From 20CM-2-65-7 sp963830455 (GTDB taxonomy: Bacteria; Gemmatimonadota; Gemmatimonadetes; Gemmatimonadales; GWC2-71-9), in NCBI GenBank assembly GCA_963830455.1, contig CAWHMT010000008.1, positions 1 to 64,000 on the forward strand: DNA of 64,000 nt, in the 5' to 3' direction. The position numbers and the translations under genes were made by a program. This document shows, in pieces, positions 54,959 to 62,847 of the stretch (the first letter of the stretch is position 1; every line of letters starts with the position of its first letter). The notes beneath the pieces were generated by a model. That model was given only the letters and a program-made list of their open reading frames with translations, ran no database searches and was not told where the DNA came from.

Positions 54959-55515
54959 AGCACCCAGAGCGAAACGTTGAGCAACAGGCCAAGCCACGGC
55001 TGCACGAACGCGAGCGCCGCCGCAGCGAGGTAGACGGTGAGGCCCAGGTAGTATGCTCTTCGTACGCCCGCGATGGTCGCGGCGTTGATCTCGGGCCGCA
55101 GGCCCCCGCTCCGCACCATCGTCCGAAACAGCAGGTTCCACACGAGCCCGTTCACGGCGAACGTTGCGCAATAGAACGCAACCGCCGTGTTCGCTTCGGC
55201 CGTGGGCAGGTGCTCCGCCAGTACGGCCGTGGGAAACGGGACGAACGTCACTGTGAGCAGCAGCAATCCGTTCGCGAACAGAATCGGATAATTGACGCGC
55301 TCGATCATGCGCATCAGCTCGTGATGGCTCACCCACATGATCAGGATGACGATGAAGCTCATCAGGAATGCGACGTACGACGGCCACAGTGCGGCGAGCC
55401 CGGCCCAGAGTCCTTGCTCGGCGTGCGGCACCTTGATCTCGAGTATGAGCAGCGTGATCGCGATGGCGAACACGCCGTCGCTGAAGGCTTCGAGGCGAGT
55501 CGTGCTCTCGGTCAT
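54922..55515 (-). CDS. TMEM175-type potassium channel (DUF1211)
   Basis: A 197-residue, six-helix membrane protein beginning RLEAFSDGVFAIAITLLILEIKVP, the hallmark FSDGVFA motif of DUF1211/TMEM175. Bacterial homologues form tetrameric potassium-permeable channels. TACTTT seven bases upstream of ATG 55515 fits a leaderless promoter. The end overlaps the next lipoprotein gene. Confidence 0.87.
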   Translation of the reverse strand: MTESTTRLEAFSDGVFAIAITLLILEIKVPHAEQGLWAGLAALWPSYVAFLMSFIVILIMWVSHHELMRMIERVNYPILFANGLLLLTVTFVPFPTAVLAEHLPTAEANTAVAFYCATFAVNGLVWNLLFRTMVRSGGLRPEINAATIAGVRRAYYLGLTVYLAAAALAFVQPWLGLLLNVSLWVLWIRLGYRSRSA

Positions 55516-55522
55516 GGCGCAC

Positions 55523-55528
55523 AAAGTA
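55523..55528 (-). promoter_or_regulatory. Candidate -10 element before the TMEM175-type gene
   Basis: TACTTT on the minus strand, seven bases (GTGCGCC) before the ATG. No ribosome site between. One of six similarly placed TANNNT motifs. Confidence 0.45.
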
Positions 55529-55570
55529 GCTGTAAACGGGTAGATTGCGGAAACACTCAAGGCTTGGACA

Positions 55571-56284
55571 ATGCGTTACCTGCTCCTGGGACTTTCCATC
55601 ATCCTTGCCGCCTGCGGCAGTGATTCGAGCGGCCCGGCGGAGGGATTTGGCTGCGTCAACGACACACTCCCCACTACCGCGCAGGCCCTCGTCACCGTGA
55701 ATGGGGCGATCCGGGCCAACTTCCTCTCCCAGGTCCCGGTCAGCAACGCGATCGTCACCGCCTTCCGCGTGGGCGCTCCGGACACGATCGCGATCGACAC
55801 CAGCAACACGCCCGGGGACTACCTCCTGTCGATCACGACCGGCGGCACACCCGTGAACGGCTACCTGCGCGTGACGCACAGCGGACAGCTCGACACCTAC
55901 GCCTATCCTTCGCGCCCGCTCGCCGCGAGCCTCACGACCAACGTGCTCATGCCCACGCAGAGTGAGCTGGACTTCCTGGGCGTCGCCGTCGGGGTCACGC
56001 AATCAGCCAGCAACGGCGTCATCGCCGTGGTCGTGAAGGATTGCTTCGGCGCGACGGTCGCCGGGGCCACGGTGTCCACGAACCCCGCGGGGACGGTGAG
56101 GTACAATTCCGGCACGGCCCCGAGCGCGACCGCCATGTCGACGTCGAGCGACGGCGTGGCCTACGTGTTCAACGTGCCGGCTGGCGATGTGACGGTACGC
56201 GCGAATGGCGGCGGGGAGACGCTGCGCCAGCATGTGGTCACCGCACGCGCGGGCACGGTGACGCTGACGGAAATCCAGCCTTAG
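55571..56284 (+). CDS. Lipoprotein with carboxypeptidase-regulatory-like domains
   Basis: A 237-residue exported protein with lipobox LAACGSDSSGPA, the third case of the CGxDSxGP motif. Two beta-sandwich units follow, each resembling the carboxypeptidase-regulatory/CnaB type (VPVSNAIVTAFRVG and CFGATVAGATVSTNPAGTV, GVAYVFNVPAGDVTVRANGGG). No enzyme motif; probably structural or adhesive. TAGATT occurs about 26 bases upstream and no clear ribosome site is visible. Confidence 0.65.
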   Translation: MRYLLLGLSIILAACGSDSSGPAEGFGCVNDTLPTTAQALVTVNGAIRANFLSQVPVSNAIVTAFRVGAPDTIAIDTSNTPGDYLLSITTGGTPVNGYLRVTHSGQLDTYAYPSRPLAASLTTNVLMPTQSELDFLGVAVGVTQSASNGVIAVVVKDCFGATVAGATVSTNPAGTVRYNSGTAPSATAMSTSSDGVAYVFNVPAGDVTVRANGGGETLRQHVVTARAGTVTLTEIQP

Positions 56285-56292
56285 ACCGGGGT

Positions 56293-56330
56293 GGCTAACC
56301 CCGGGCTAGCAGCCTGGGGTTAACAAACCC
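56293..56330. terminator. Hairpin between convergent genes
   Basis: GCTAACCCC (56294-56302) pairs with GGGGTTAAC (56316-56324) with one mismatch, and the inner GGGCT/AGCCT can extend the stem. The pair lies between two convergent stops. No T-run follows on either strand, so a factor-independent terminator is only a reasonable guess. Confidence 0.45.
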
Positions 56331-56332
56331 GC

Positions 56333-57112
56333 TCACGGCTTCTCCGCCACTACCACCTGCTCCGGGGCGCCATCCACCAGCGGCCCGCGCGCGAAGTCGC
56401 CATACACGTGCCGCACCCGAAATCCCGCCCGCGCGAGCAGATGCTGCAGCTCGGCGGGCAGAAACCAGCGCATCTCGAACGCCTGCACGTAGCGTTTGCC
56501 GTCGACATAGTAGATCAGCTCCGACTCGCTGACCTGATCCACCCAGCGCACGCGCGCGATGCGATAGCTGCGACGAAACGTGCGCCCGTCGGGCAGGCGT
56601 TGCTCAGGCGTATCCTCGCGCTCCACTCCGTCGGCGCCGACCAGGATGTCGAAACGCGGGTTGAACACGTCGAAGATGAATTGGCCCTTGGGGGAGGGCG
56701 CGAGATGTCGTGCGACATTCGCCAAGAAGCCCAGCTGCGCCTCGACGGTTGTGAGGTGCTGAAACACCCGGAACGGCGCGATGATGAGCGGGAACGTGGT
56801 GCCCAGATCGAAGTCGTGCATGTCGCGTTGATGCAGCGTGACACGCCCCTGCACTGCGGCGGACTCGGACGCGAGATTCGCGCGGCAGCGCTCGAGCATG
56901 TGCTTCGAGCTGTCGAGACCCACAATGGTGGTGCCGGCGCGCGCGATCGGCACCAGGATCCGGCCGGTGCCGCAGCCCACCTCCAGCACCGGCCCGCGCG
57001 CCGCTCTTGACTCCTCGACATAGAACCCGACGTCGGTGCGCTCGAGATACAGCGGCACGTGGTCGTACAACAGACCGAAATCGGGAATGGCGTCGTAAGA
57101 AGACGCGGCCAC
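56333..57112 (-). CDS. Class I SAM-dependent methyltransferase
   Basis: A 259-residue enzyme with motif I VLEVGCGTGRILVPIA near residue 43, an acidic ribose-binding turn (TTIVGLDSSKHML), HQRDMHDFDL and a beta strand FIFDVFNPRFD. The C-terminal half is that of small-molecule methyltransferases; the acceptor is unknown. The gene starts one base into the end of the upstream peptidase gene, so they are probably cotranscribed. Confidence 0.85.
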   Translation of the reverse strand: MAASSYDAIPDFGLLYDHVPLYLERTDVGFYVEESRAARGPVLEVGCGTGRILVPIARAGTTIVGLDSSKHMLERCRANLASESAAVQGRVTLHQRDMHDFDLGTTFPLIIAPFRVFQHLTTVEAQLGFLANVARHLAPSPKGQFIFDVFNPRFDILVGADGVEREDTPEQRLPDGRTFRRSYRIARVRWVDQVSESELIYYVDGKRYVQAFEMRWFLPAELQHLLARAGFRVRHVYGDFARGPLVDGAPEQVVVAEKP

Positions 57113-59013
57113 TACGGTTTGATGTTGATGGTCAGCACGCGGCCGTCACGCGACGTGGTCGCGTGCTTCGCGCGGAGCGAGACCAGCGCCGACTCGACCT
57201 GCACCGCACCATCTGGGCCGTCGACCACCTTCACGGTTGAGTCCGCTCCCACCACGGCCCGCAGCGTATTCCGTTCCTGCACCACCGGCGCGTTGAACGT
57301 GGCCTGCAGCACGTCGCCCGTACACACCTGCACCCAGCGCGTGTGCAGCAACACGCCGGGCTCGACCTGAAGCAGGTTCTGGGGATCGATCCCGCAGGTT
57401 CCAACCGAGCGCCCTTCCACCGTCACGACGAGCTGGACGCCGGGCACGGCGAGCGCGCTGTCGACCTGCGCGCGCCGGACCGCGCGCAAGCTCGCGACAC
57501 TTGAATCGGCCGCGGCGCGCAGCGAGCGCATCACGAATGTCGACTCCGCCTGCCGCCGCAGCGCCAGCTCGTTGGCCCGGTAACCGGATGCATCGGCCAA
57601 TGCATCCTGCACGGCGAGATTCTGATCGATGAGACGACGCTTCCATCCCGGCCCCTCCAGAGCATCGAGCAGCATCCCGAGTGCCGGACCGGTCGCGTAA
57701 TAGCGCAGCCGGATCGAGAGCGTCACGTCCTCGGTGAGCTTGTGCAGACCGGTGAGTTTCCCCGTCTGGAGCCACGAGGCGCCCTGCCGGTCAGGAAAGT
57801 TCCGCTGCCGAGCGGCCAGCTGGACCGCGCGCACCAGCGTGTACTCCGCGAGTCCTTCATTCAGCTCGGCGAGCTGCTCGAAGTCGGCGAGGTCGGCGCC
57901 GAGGGCGCGGTGCCGCGACTCGCGCACCGCGAGGAACTGGCGCGCGAGCACCCGCTTGCGATCCTTCGTTGCCGCGCGCATGGCCGCCTCGAGGATGCGG
58001 CCCTCGAGCGCCATCCCGGACTCGTTTTGCGGATTGAAGACGGGATAGGTGGTGACGAGGAATGCATTCTCGCCCTGTCCGAAGCGCTTGCCCGGCTCGC
58101 GGGCGGCCGCTTCGAACACGTGAAACGCCTCGTGTACGGTGAGGCCCACGAGTAGCGCGATGCTCTGGGTGTCGACCACGACCTGCGCGGTCGGCCGGCC
58201 GGCGAGCTCCGTGCCCGTGCTGGCCGCGCCACGGTTTGCCGCCGCTCGCCAACCACCGCGTGGCGTCGACCGCGGGTCGTCCGCGACCGGAGTGAACCCG
58301 GGCGGCAACTCACCGCGCCAGCCCAGCAGCAACGCCCCGGCGCCCCGAATCACATACAGCACCGGGATGGTGTCGGGGCGAAAACCCGGCCAGATCGAGT
58401 CGCTCAGGTCTCGACCCAACCGGGTGACCCACTCGTGCGCGGTCGCGATCCGGCTCGCGGTCTCGAGCGGCGGTTCCTGTGCAATCAGCGCGAGACAGAG
58501 GAGTGCCGCCGTCACGGGAGCCTCACCGCGCGGGCGCGGCGGCGGGGGGGGCCGGGGGGGCAGCTCGTTCAGCATGTAGCGCGCGATGCGCCACTCGCCG
58601 CCTTCGCGCCGCCAGATCGTCATGAACCGGCCGCGCCAGTGGTTCGGCGCGCCGGTCTTGGGGACCTGGATCTCGTCGTAGGTGCCGATATCGATCGCAT
58701 GATCGCCACCCACGATGACGTCTTGATGCTGCAGCGTGAGCGTTGGAATCTCGTACGTCGTCATCTCGTCGCTGAACAGCTTGCGAGCGGCCGCTTTCCC
58801 GGCGATGTCGGGAACACCTGAGATCATGATGCGGACGTCGTCGGCAACTCGGCGCAGCGCGGCCGCCGTGTCTCCCGTGAGCCACGCCTGGCGGTACTCC
58901 TCCACCGCGGCCATGACCGCAGTACTGTCCGCCGAGACTCTCGCGGGCGATCCGCCGCGCTGCGCGCAAGCGGAAACGACAAGGACGAGTGCAGCGGCCG
59001 CGATCCTGTTCAC
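57112..59013 (-). CDS. NTF2-like lipoprotein fused to an HExxH metallopeptidase-like domain
   Basis: One open frame of 633 codons from GTG 59013. Residues about 1-150 are an exported NTF2-like domain (lipobox VVSACAQ; AVEEYRQAWLTGDTAAALRRVADDV, IAGKAAARKLFSDEMTTYEIP, EGGEWRIARYMLNELP). A Pro run then leads into a second signal-like segment (TAALLCLALIAQ) and a 450-residue domain with TVHEAFHVFE (HExxH) and, 94 residues on, LNEGLAEYTLV, the gluzincin-type third ligand. The linker is encoded by G8 (58544-58551) and G7 (58554-58560) tracts. A one-base change there would end the first gene nearby, and GTG 58515 would then start a separate 467-residue secreted peptidase. Fusion and two-gene readings are both open. 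Confidence 0.65.
   Translation of the reverse strand: MNRIAAAALVLVVSACAQRGGSPARVSADSTAVMAAVEEYRQAWLTGDTAAALRRVADDVRIMISGVPDIAGKAAARKLFSDEMTTYEIPTLTLQHQDVIVGGDHAIDIGTYDEIQVPKTGAPNHWRGRFMTIWRREGGEWRIARYMLNELPPRPPPPPRPRGEAPVTAALLCLALIAQEPPLETASRIATAHEWVTRLGRDLSDSIWPGFRPDTIPVLYVIRGAGALLLGWRGELPPGFTPVADDPRSTPRGGWRAAANRGAASTGTELAGRPTAQVVVDTQSIALLVGLTVHEAFHVFEAAAREPGKRFGQGENAFLVTTYPVFNPQNESGMALEGRILEAAMRAATKDRKRVLARQFLAVRESRHRALGADLADFEQLAELNEGLAEYTLVRAVQLAARQRNFPDRQGASWLQTGKLTGLHKLTEDVTLSIRLRYYATGPALGMLLDALEGPGWKRRLIDQNLAVQDALADASGYRANELALRRQAESTFVMRSLRAAADSSVASLRAVRRAQVDSALAVPGVQLVVTVEGRSVGTCGIDPQNLLQVEPGVLLHTRWVQVCTGDVLQATFNAPVVQERNTLRAVVGADSTVKVVDGPDGAVQVESALVSLRAKHATTSRDGRVLTINIKP
58544..58560. 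repeat. G8 and G7 homopolymer tracts at a domain junction
   Basis: Eight Gs, CC, then seven Gs on the plus strand, within the linker between the NTF2-like and peptidase parts. Homopolymers of this length are prone to slippage in vivo and to sequencing error, and here they decide whether one or two proteins are made. Confidence 0.8.
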
Positions 59014-59020
59014 GGCCTCT

Positions 59021-59026
59021 AAGCTA
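59021..59026 (-). promoter_or_regulatory. Candidate -10 element before the NTF2-peptidase gene
   Basis: TAGCTT on the minus strand seven bases before GTG 59013. AGAGG in the gap could be a weak ribosome site. Confidence 0.42.
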
Positions 59027-59048
59027 ACGCCGCGCGCCCCGCGCATGC

Positions 59049-59858
59049 CTACGATGGGGGCCGGTCCGAATTGCTGATGCCGCGGATGATTTTCCACAAT
59101 CCGTCCGGTTGCCGCTGCCAGACCGTGAGGTACTTGCCGGTGTCCACGATGTCGTTCCCAGTGCCGCCCTTGGGGCGCAGCCGCAGTGCGTACGTGCCGC
59201 GCTCGATCGCCGTGTTGCCGCCGATCACGATGTCGTGGGTTGTGAACTTCGCGTCGGTGGCAGTCACTCCATTGAAGAAGCTCGTGAAGCCTTGCTGGAT
59301 GGCTTCGACGCCTTCACTCGGCGGCAGCCCTGGGTTGAGCTCCACTGCGTCGTCGGCGTACAGCGCAGCCAGTCCGGCCGCATCGCCACGTTTGAACGCA
59401 TCCGCGAAGCGCGCGAGGTTCGCATCGATCATCCGGCGCAGGGTCGCGGAATCGTCGCTGACGGGACTCGCTTGCGCGAGCATCACGCGCCAGCCGTCGC
59501 GCTCCTTGGACCAGACGGCCAGCACCCACCCATTCCCCGCCTGGTAGCGCTGTATAGCCGTGGTGCCGAGCATCTGGATGGTCTCGTTGGTCACCGGCGC
59601 CGGTGCGCTCGGCTGCTGCGTTCGGAGCTGCGCCAGACGCACGGCCTTGGTGCGCGTGGTGCCGTCGGGGAGAACGAGCACGAAGTTGTCGGCCGTCAGC
59701 CGGTCCCACGTGGCGGCGTCGGCCTGCGCCACCGCGGCGACCCGTTGATCCATCGCGCGGCGCAACTCGGCCGGCACGCTGGACTGCGCGACGACGAGGG
59801 GGGGCGGCTGTACGAGCAGGACTGCAAGTGTCGCAGATAGCAAGATGGACGCCTTCAT
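59049..59858 (-). CDS. Secreted protein with two NTF2-like (SnoaL/DUF4440) domains
   Basis: A 269-residue protein with a signal peptide (about residues 1-25, ending VVAQ) and two consecutive cone-like domains: residues about 28-135 (MDQRVAAVAQADAATWDRLTADNFVLVLPDG) and 145-265 (NLARFADAFKRGDAAGLAALYADDAVELNPG, GLWKIIRGISN). No catalytic pair is evident. GGAGGGAGC before the ATG is a good ribosome site. It lies just upstream of the NTF2-peptidase gene and may share descent with its first domain. Confidence 0.8.
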   Translation of the reverse strand: MKASILLSATLAVLLVQPPPLVVAQSSVPAELRRAMDQRVAAVAQADAATWDRLTADNFVLVLPDGTTRTKAVRLAQLRTQQPSAPAPVTNETIQMLGTTAIQRYQAGNGWVLAVWSKERDGWRVMLAQASPVSDDSATLRRMIDANLARFADAFKRGDAAGLAALYADDAVELNPGLPPSEGVEAIQQGFTSFFNGVTATDAKFTTHDIVIGGNTAIERGTYALRLRPKGGTGNDIVDTGKYLTVWQRQPDGLWKIIRGISNSDRPPS

Positions 59859-59900
59859 GCTCCCTCCAGAGGCGCGAGAAGTGTCGACGTTGTGGTACCG

Positions 59901-60384
59901 CTAGTGACGGGGGGGGCGCGGCAGCCAGCGGCCCACGCGCTGCGTGTAGCGCTGATACGACTCGCCGAACTGCCGCCGCAGCGCGGGCTCTTCGTAGAAG
60001 CGCACGAACAGGTTCACCACCGTAAAGAAGATCACCCAATAGAGAAGCAGCGCCGTCGAGCGCGCGAGCAACGCTTCGCCGAGCACGATCGCGCTGACGG
60101 CAACGTACATCGGATTGCGGACGTAGCGGTACAGGCCCTGGACCACCAGCTCTTTGGGCGGATCGACGGGCGACAGTGTGCCGCGGCCGCGCCGGGCGAA
60201 TTCCCAGATGCACGTCCGCGAGCAGCACGACGCCGACGGCGCTGACGACCAGGCCGAGCAGCTGCAGGGGATTGGTGACGTCGAGCGGCACCCGCGCCAC
60301 GCCGAAATAGCGCAGCGGGATGTAGCCGGCCACCATCCCCGGCAACAGGATGGTCCAGAGCAGACTGCGCAGCGCGAGCAGCAC
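59901..60384 (-). pseudogene. Isoprenylcysteine carboxyl methyltransferase-family membrane protein, frameshifted
   Basis: The N-terminal half (SLLWTILLPGMVAGYIPLRYFG, LLGLVVSAVGVVLLAD) and the C-terminal half (LYRYVRNPMYVAVSAIVLGEAL, ending YTQRVGRWLPRP) are both typical of the ICMT/PEMT-like family of small-molecule or lipid methyltransferases, with RNPMY as its SAM-site hallmark. They lie in different frames; removing one base near 60212-60214 makes a single protein of about 160 residues. It is the only clear frameshift in the 51 kb right of the junction, so it may be a true recent mutation or a single error. Confidence 0.75.
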
Positions 60385-60888
60385 TTATGCCGACCGATAG
60401 AGCAAATGCGGTACCCGGTCCTCGACGATGTCGCGCTCGTAGACCAGGCCCGTTTTCTCGAGCACCCGCTGCGAGCCGATGTTGGTGTGGCGTGTGATCG
60501 CGACCATCGTGGGCAAGCGCAGCTCGGTCAGCCCGAGCCGGAGGAATTCCCGCGCAATTTCGGTGGCGAGTCCCCTGCCCCAGTACGCCGGACAGAAGCC
60601 GTAGCCGAGCTCCACTTCGTCGGTGCCCTCGACGTCGAGGTGGCGGATCGCGCCGCGCCCGATGATCTGGTCGCGCGTGTCCCGCAGGATCCAGAGGCCG
60701 AAGCCGTGGACGTCCCAGTGCCGCAGGTTGCGATCCATGTACGCGCGGGTCTGAGCTTCGGTGCGCGGGCCGCCGAGCAGTGCCATGTAGATGGGATCGG
60801 CGTCCATCGCGCGGATCGCGTCCCAGTGCGCGGCGCTCAAGCGCTCGGCGCGGAGTCGATCGGTGCTGAACGAATCGGGGAAGGCCAT
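60385..60888 (-). CDS. RimJ/RimL-type GNAT acetyltransferase
   Basis: A 167-residue acetyltransferase with the family start FSTDRLRAERLSAAHWDAI, LWILRDTRDQIIGRGAIRHL, the acetyl-CoA loop YWGRGLATEIAREFLRLG and IGSQRVLEKTGLVYERDI. Members acetylate ribosomal protein N-termini, antibiotics or small amines; the target is unknown. ATG 60888 is chosen for the best fit to family starts. It abuts the methyltransferase-like gene. Confidence 0.88.
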   Translation of the reverse strand: MAFPDSFSTDRLRAERLSAAHWDAIRAMDADPIYMALLGGPRTEAQTRAYMDRNLRHWDVHGFGLWILRDTRDQIIGRGAIRHLDVEGTDEVELGYGFCPAYWGRGLATEIAREFLRLGLTELRLPTMVAITRHTNIGSQRVLEKTGLVYERDIVEDRVPHLLYRSA

Positions 60889-60896
60889 CGCGTCAT

Positions 60897-61307
60897 CTAA
60901 ACGACCGGCGGCTGCGGCCGCGGCGCATGCCTCGTGCTCAACAGATACGTGAGGAAGAGCAGTACCTCGAGCGAGTCGACCACGAGCGCAAGGCCGATCC
61001 GCTGGCCTAGAAAATCGTGGCCGACGGTGAGGAGCAGCAGCACGAAAGCGGCTTTGCTGAGCGTCGCGACCGCGAGGACGAGCCGACGCGCGGGCGGGAC
61101 GAACGCGCCGTAGACCAGCATCAGGCCGACGAGACCCACGAGCACGCCCCAGTTGCGCACGATCAGCAGGGCGAGCGGGCCCTCGACGCCCTGGCCAAAG
61201 TCCGCACGGAGCGCGGCGTCGGGCGCGATCGCATAGTAAAAAATGCTGGCGGTGAGAATACCGGCGACCAACATGATCCACTTGATCGACGCCACAATCC
61301 ATTTCAT
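60897..61307 (-). CDS. Four-helix membrane protein of unknown function
   Basis: A 136-residue hydrophobic protein with helices near residues 5-27, 45-67, 73-97 and 100-122. The only polar landmarks are an Asp/Glu pair in LVVDSLEVLLFLTYLL and a Pro/His tail. I do not recognise a family. ATG 61307 overlaps the next upstream gene's stop by four bases, so it belongs to that membrane-protein unit. Confidence 0.6.
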   Translation of the reverse strand: MKWIVASIKWIMLVAGILTASIFYYAIAPDAALRADFGQGVEGPLALLIVRNWGVLVGLVGLMLVYGAFVPPARRLVLAVATLSKAAFVLLLLTVGHDFLGQRIGLALVVDSLEVLLFLTYLLSTRHAPRPQPPVV

Positions 61308-61942
61308 GGGACGCTCGGAGGAGGAGGGCGAAAGACACGCGCGGCCAGGCGCACGAACCCGACATACAGCAGCACCAGTGCCGCCGCCTGAATCACGTGA
61401 TACACAGCGTTGTGGTTGAAATGCGTGGGATGCAGGGCGATGCGGTATTGCTGCGCCAGCGCGGCGAAGACCGAGAGCGCGAACCCGCCGGCGATCCAAC
61501 GCCACGCGGCCGTGCCGGTGCGGAGCGCCTCGCGCGTCGCCAGCGCAATCACGAGCAGCAACACCGGGCCATAGAAGCGCACAATCGTGGCGAACGACTC
61601 GTCCACGAACAGCACGATCGCCGCGCATCCTCCCGCGTAGGCGCCGACGACGATCCGCCGCAGCTGCGGCGATGCGCCAAGGAGTGACAGGCTCAGCCAC
61701 AGCAGCGCCGCCGCGACGACGACGATCGAAAGCGCCACCAGCATCCAGACGCCGAATCCCGCCGGCGTCGCGGTGCGGGCGGGAAACAGGGCGTGGAAGA
61801 CCGCGCCCCAGAATGCGGCGCTGGCGAGCGCGGCCATGACGACGGCGCCGATACCGCGTCGCAGCCGCACCGCGAAATAGCCGCCCAGCAGGGCGAGGGC
61901 GAGATCGGTGAAGACGACGTCGGGCTCGCGAATCCCGATCAC
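61304..61942 (-). CDS. Seven-helix membrane protein, possibly CREST/ceramidase-like
   Basis: A 212-residue protein with about seven helices. The C-terminal stretch HPTHFNHNAVYHVIQAAALVLLYVG has closely spaced histidines and an Asn in the arrangement seen in small membrane DUFs (DUF6962-like) and recalls metal-binding membrane hydrolases of the CREST superfamily; a further histidine is in WGAVFHALFP near residue 50. That link is inference. Overlaps its downstream neighbour and the GDPD gene by four bases each. Confidence 0.55.
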   Translation of the reverse strand: MIGIREPDVVFTDLALALLGGYFAVRLRRGIGAVVMAALASAAFWGAVFHALFPARTATPAGFGVWMLVALSIVVVAAALLWLSLSLLGASPQLRRIVVGAYAGGCAAIVLFVDESFATIVRFYGPVLLLVIALATREALRTGTAAWRWIAGGFALSVFAALAQQYRIALHPTHFNHNAVYHVIQAAALVLLYVGFVRLAARVFRPPPPSVP

Positions 61943-62847
61943 TGGTCACGCAGCTCGCGCGCGCGCAACGGCTGATCGGAGATGATGCCGTACGGGCGTT
62001 TGGCCAGCGCGCGTCGAATCGCCGCATCGTCATCGGGCGTCCAGATGAACACGGGCCACCCCTTGGCCATGAGCCGTGCGGTGACGGCGGAATCCACCTC
62101 GTGATTGATGCTGAGCAGGTCGGGCTTGATGAGCTTGCGCAGCGCCCGCCGGATCCACTCCTGGCGCACCATCCACGGCAGGTCCACGCGGTCCTCCGGC
62201 TTGATCTCGGCAAGCAGCTCGGGATTCCAGTTCGTGTCCATGAAGATGAGCGCGGTGCGCACGTTGGGATCGAGCTGCTTCACGCGGCGCAGCACGAACG
62301 GATTGAACGAGCTGAGCACGACGTAGTCGTAGGCGCCGTGGCGACGGATGATGTCCACAGCGCGCGCTTCGATCCCGGTCGCGCGTAGGCCGGGAACTTT
62401 TAACTCGACCATGAGGATACCGCGCCCGTTCGCGGCGACGACGAAGTCCTCGAAGGTGTGGACGTTCGCGCCCGTCAGCTTGGGATCGAACTTGGGGCCG
62501 AGGTCCAGGGCGAGCATCTGCGCGCACGTCAGGTCGCGCACCCGCCCCGATCCGGCCGTGAGCCGGTCCACGCTCAGATCATGGAAGATCACGACCTCGC
62601 TGTCGGCGGTGCTCTGGCCATCGACGTCCACGCCATCCATACCGGCGGCGAATGCATGCTCGGCGGCGTACAGGCTGTTGTCGGGTCCGTGGACGCCGAA
62701 ACCACGATGCGCGAAGACGAGCGGCCGCGCCGGCAGCGTGACGAGCCGGCCGGAGTACCGCGGCTCGCAGCCAAAGACGTAGAGCCCGAGGGAGACCAAC
62801 GCCACCAGCACGACGCCCGCGATACGCCGTCTACGGACCATGGCCAT
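61939..62847 (-). CDS. Glycerophosphodiester phosphodiesterase
   Basis: A 302-residue exported or membrane-anchored hydrolase that releases glycerol-3-phosphate from deacylated phospholipids. An N-terminal segment (IAGVVLVALVSLGLYVFGCEP) is a signal anchor. The active-site block FAHRGFGVHGPDNS (with PDN in place of the more common PEN), GVDVDGQSTADSEVVIFHD and LMVELKVP follow the family; the usual ExD is replaced by DVDGQ, which should be checked for activity. ATG 62847 lies 17 bases inside the end of the oxidase gene. Confidence 0.85.
   Translation of the reverse strand: MAMVRRRRIAGVVLVALVSLGLYVFGCEPRYSGRLVTLPARPLVFAHRGFGVHGPDNSLYAAEHAFAAGMDGVDVDGQSTADSEVVIFHDLSVDRLTAGSGRVRDLTCAQMLALDLGPKFDPKLTGANVHTFEDFVVAANGRGILMVELKVPGLRATGIEARAVDIIRRHGAYDYVVLSSFNPFVLRRVKQLDPNVRTALIFMDTNWNPELLAEIKPEDRVDLPWMVRQEWIRRALRKLIKPDLLSINHEVDSAVTARLMAKGWPVFIWTPDDDAAIRRALAKRPYGIISDQPLRARELRDQ

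Noticed and set aside
58515..58560. Calling two separate genes at the NTF2/peptidase boundary outright
   Set aside because: The given sequence has one uninterrupted frame; splitting needs a base change that cannot be shown here, so it is left as a noted alternative.
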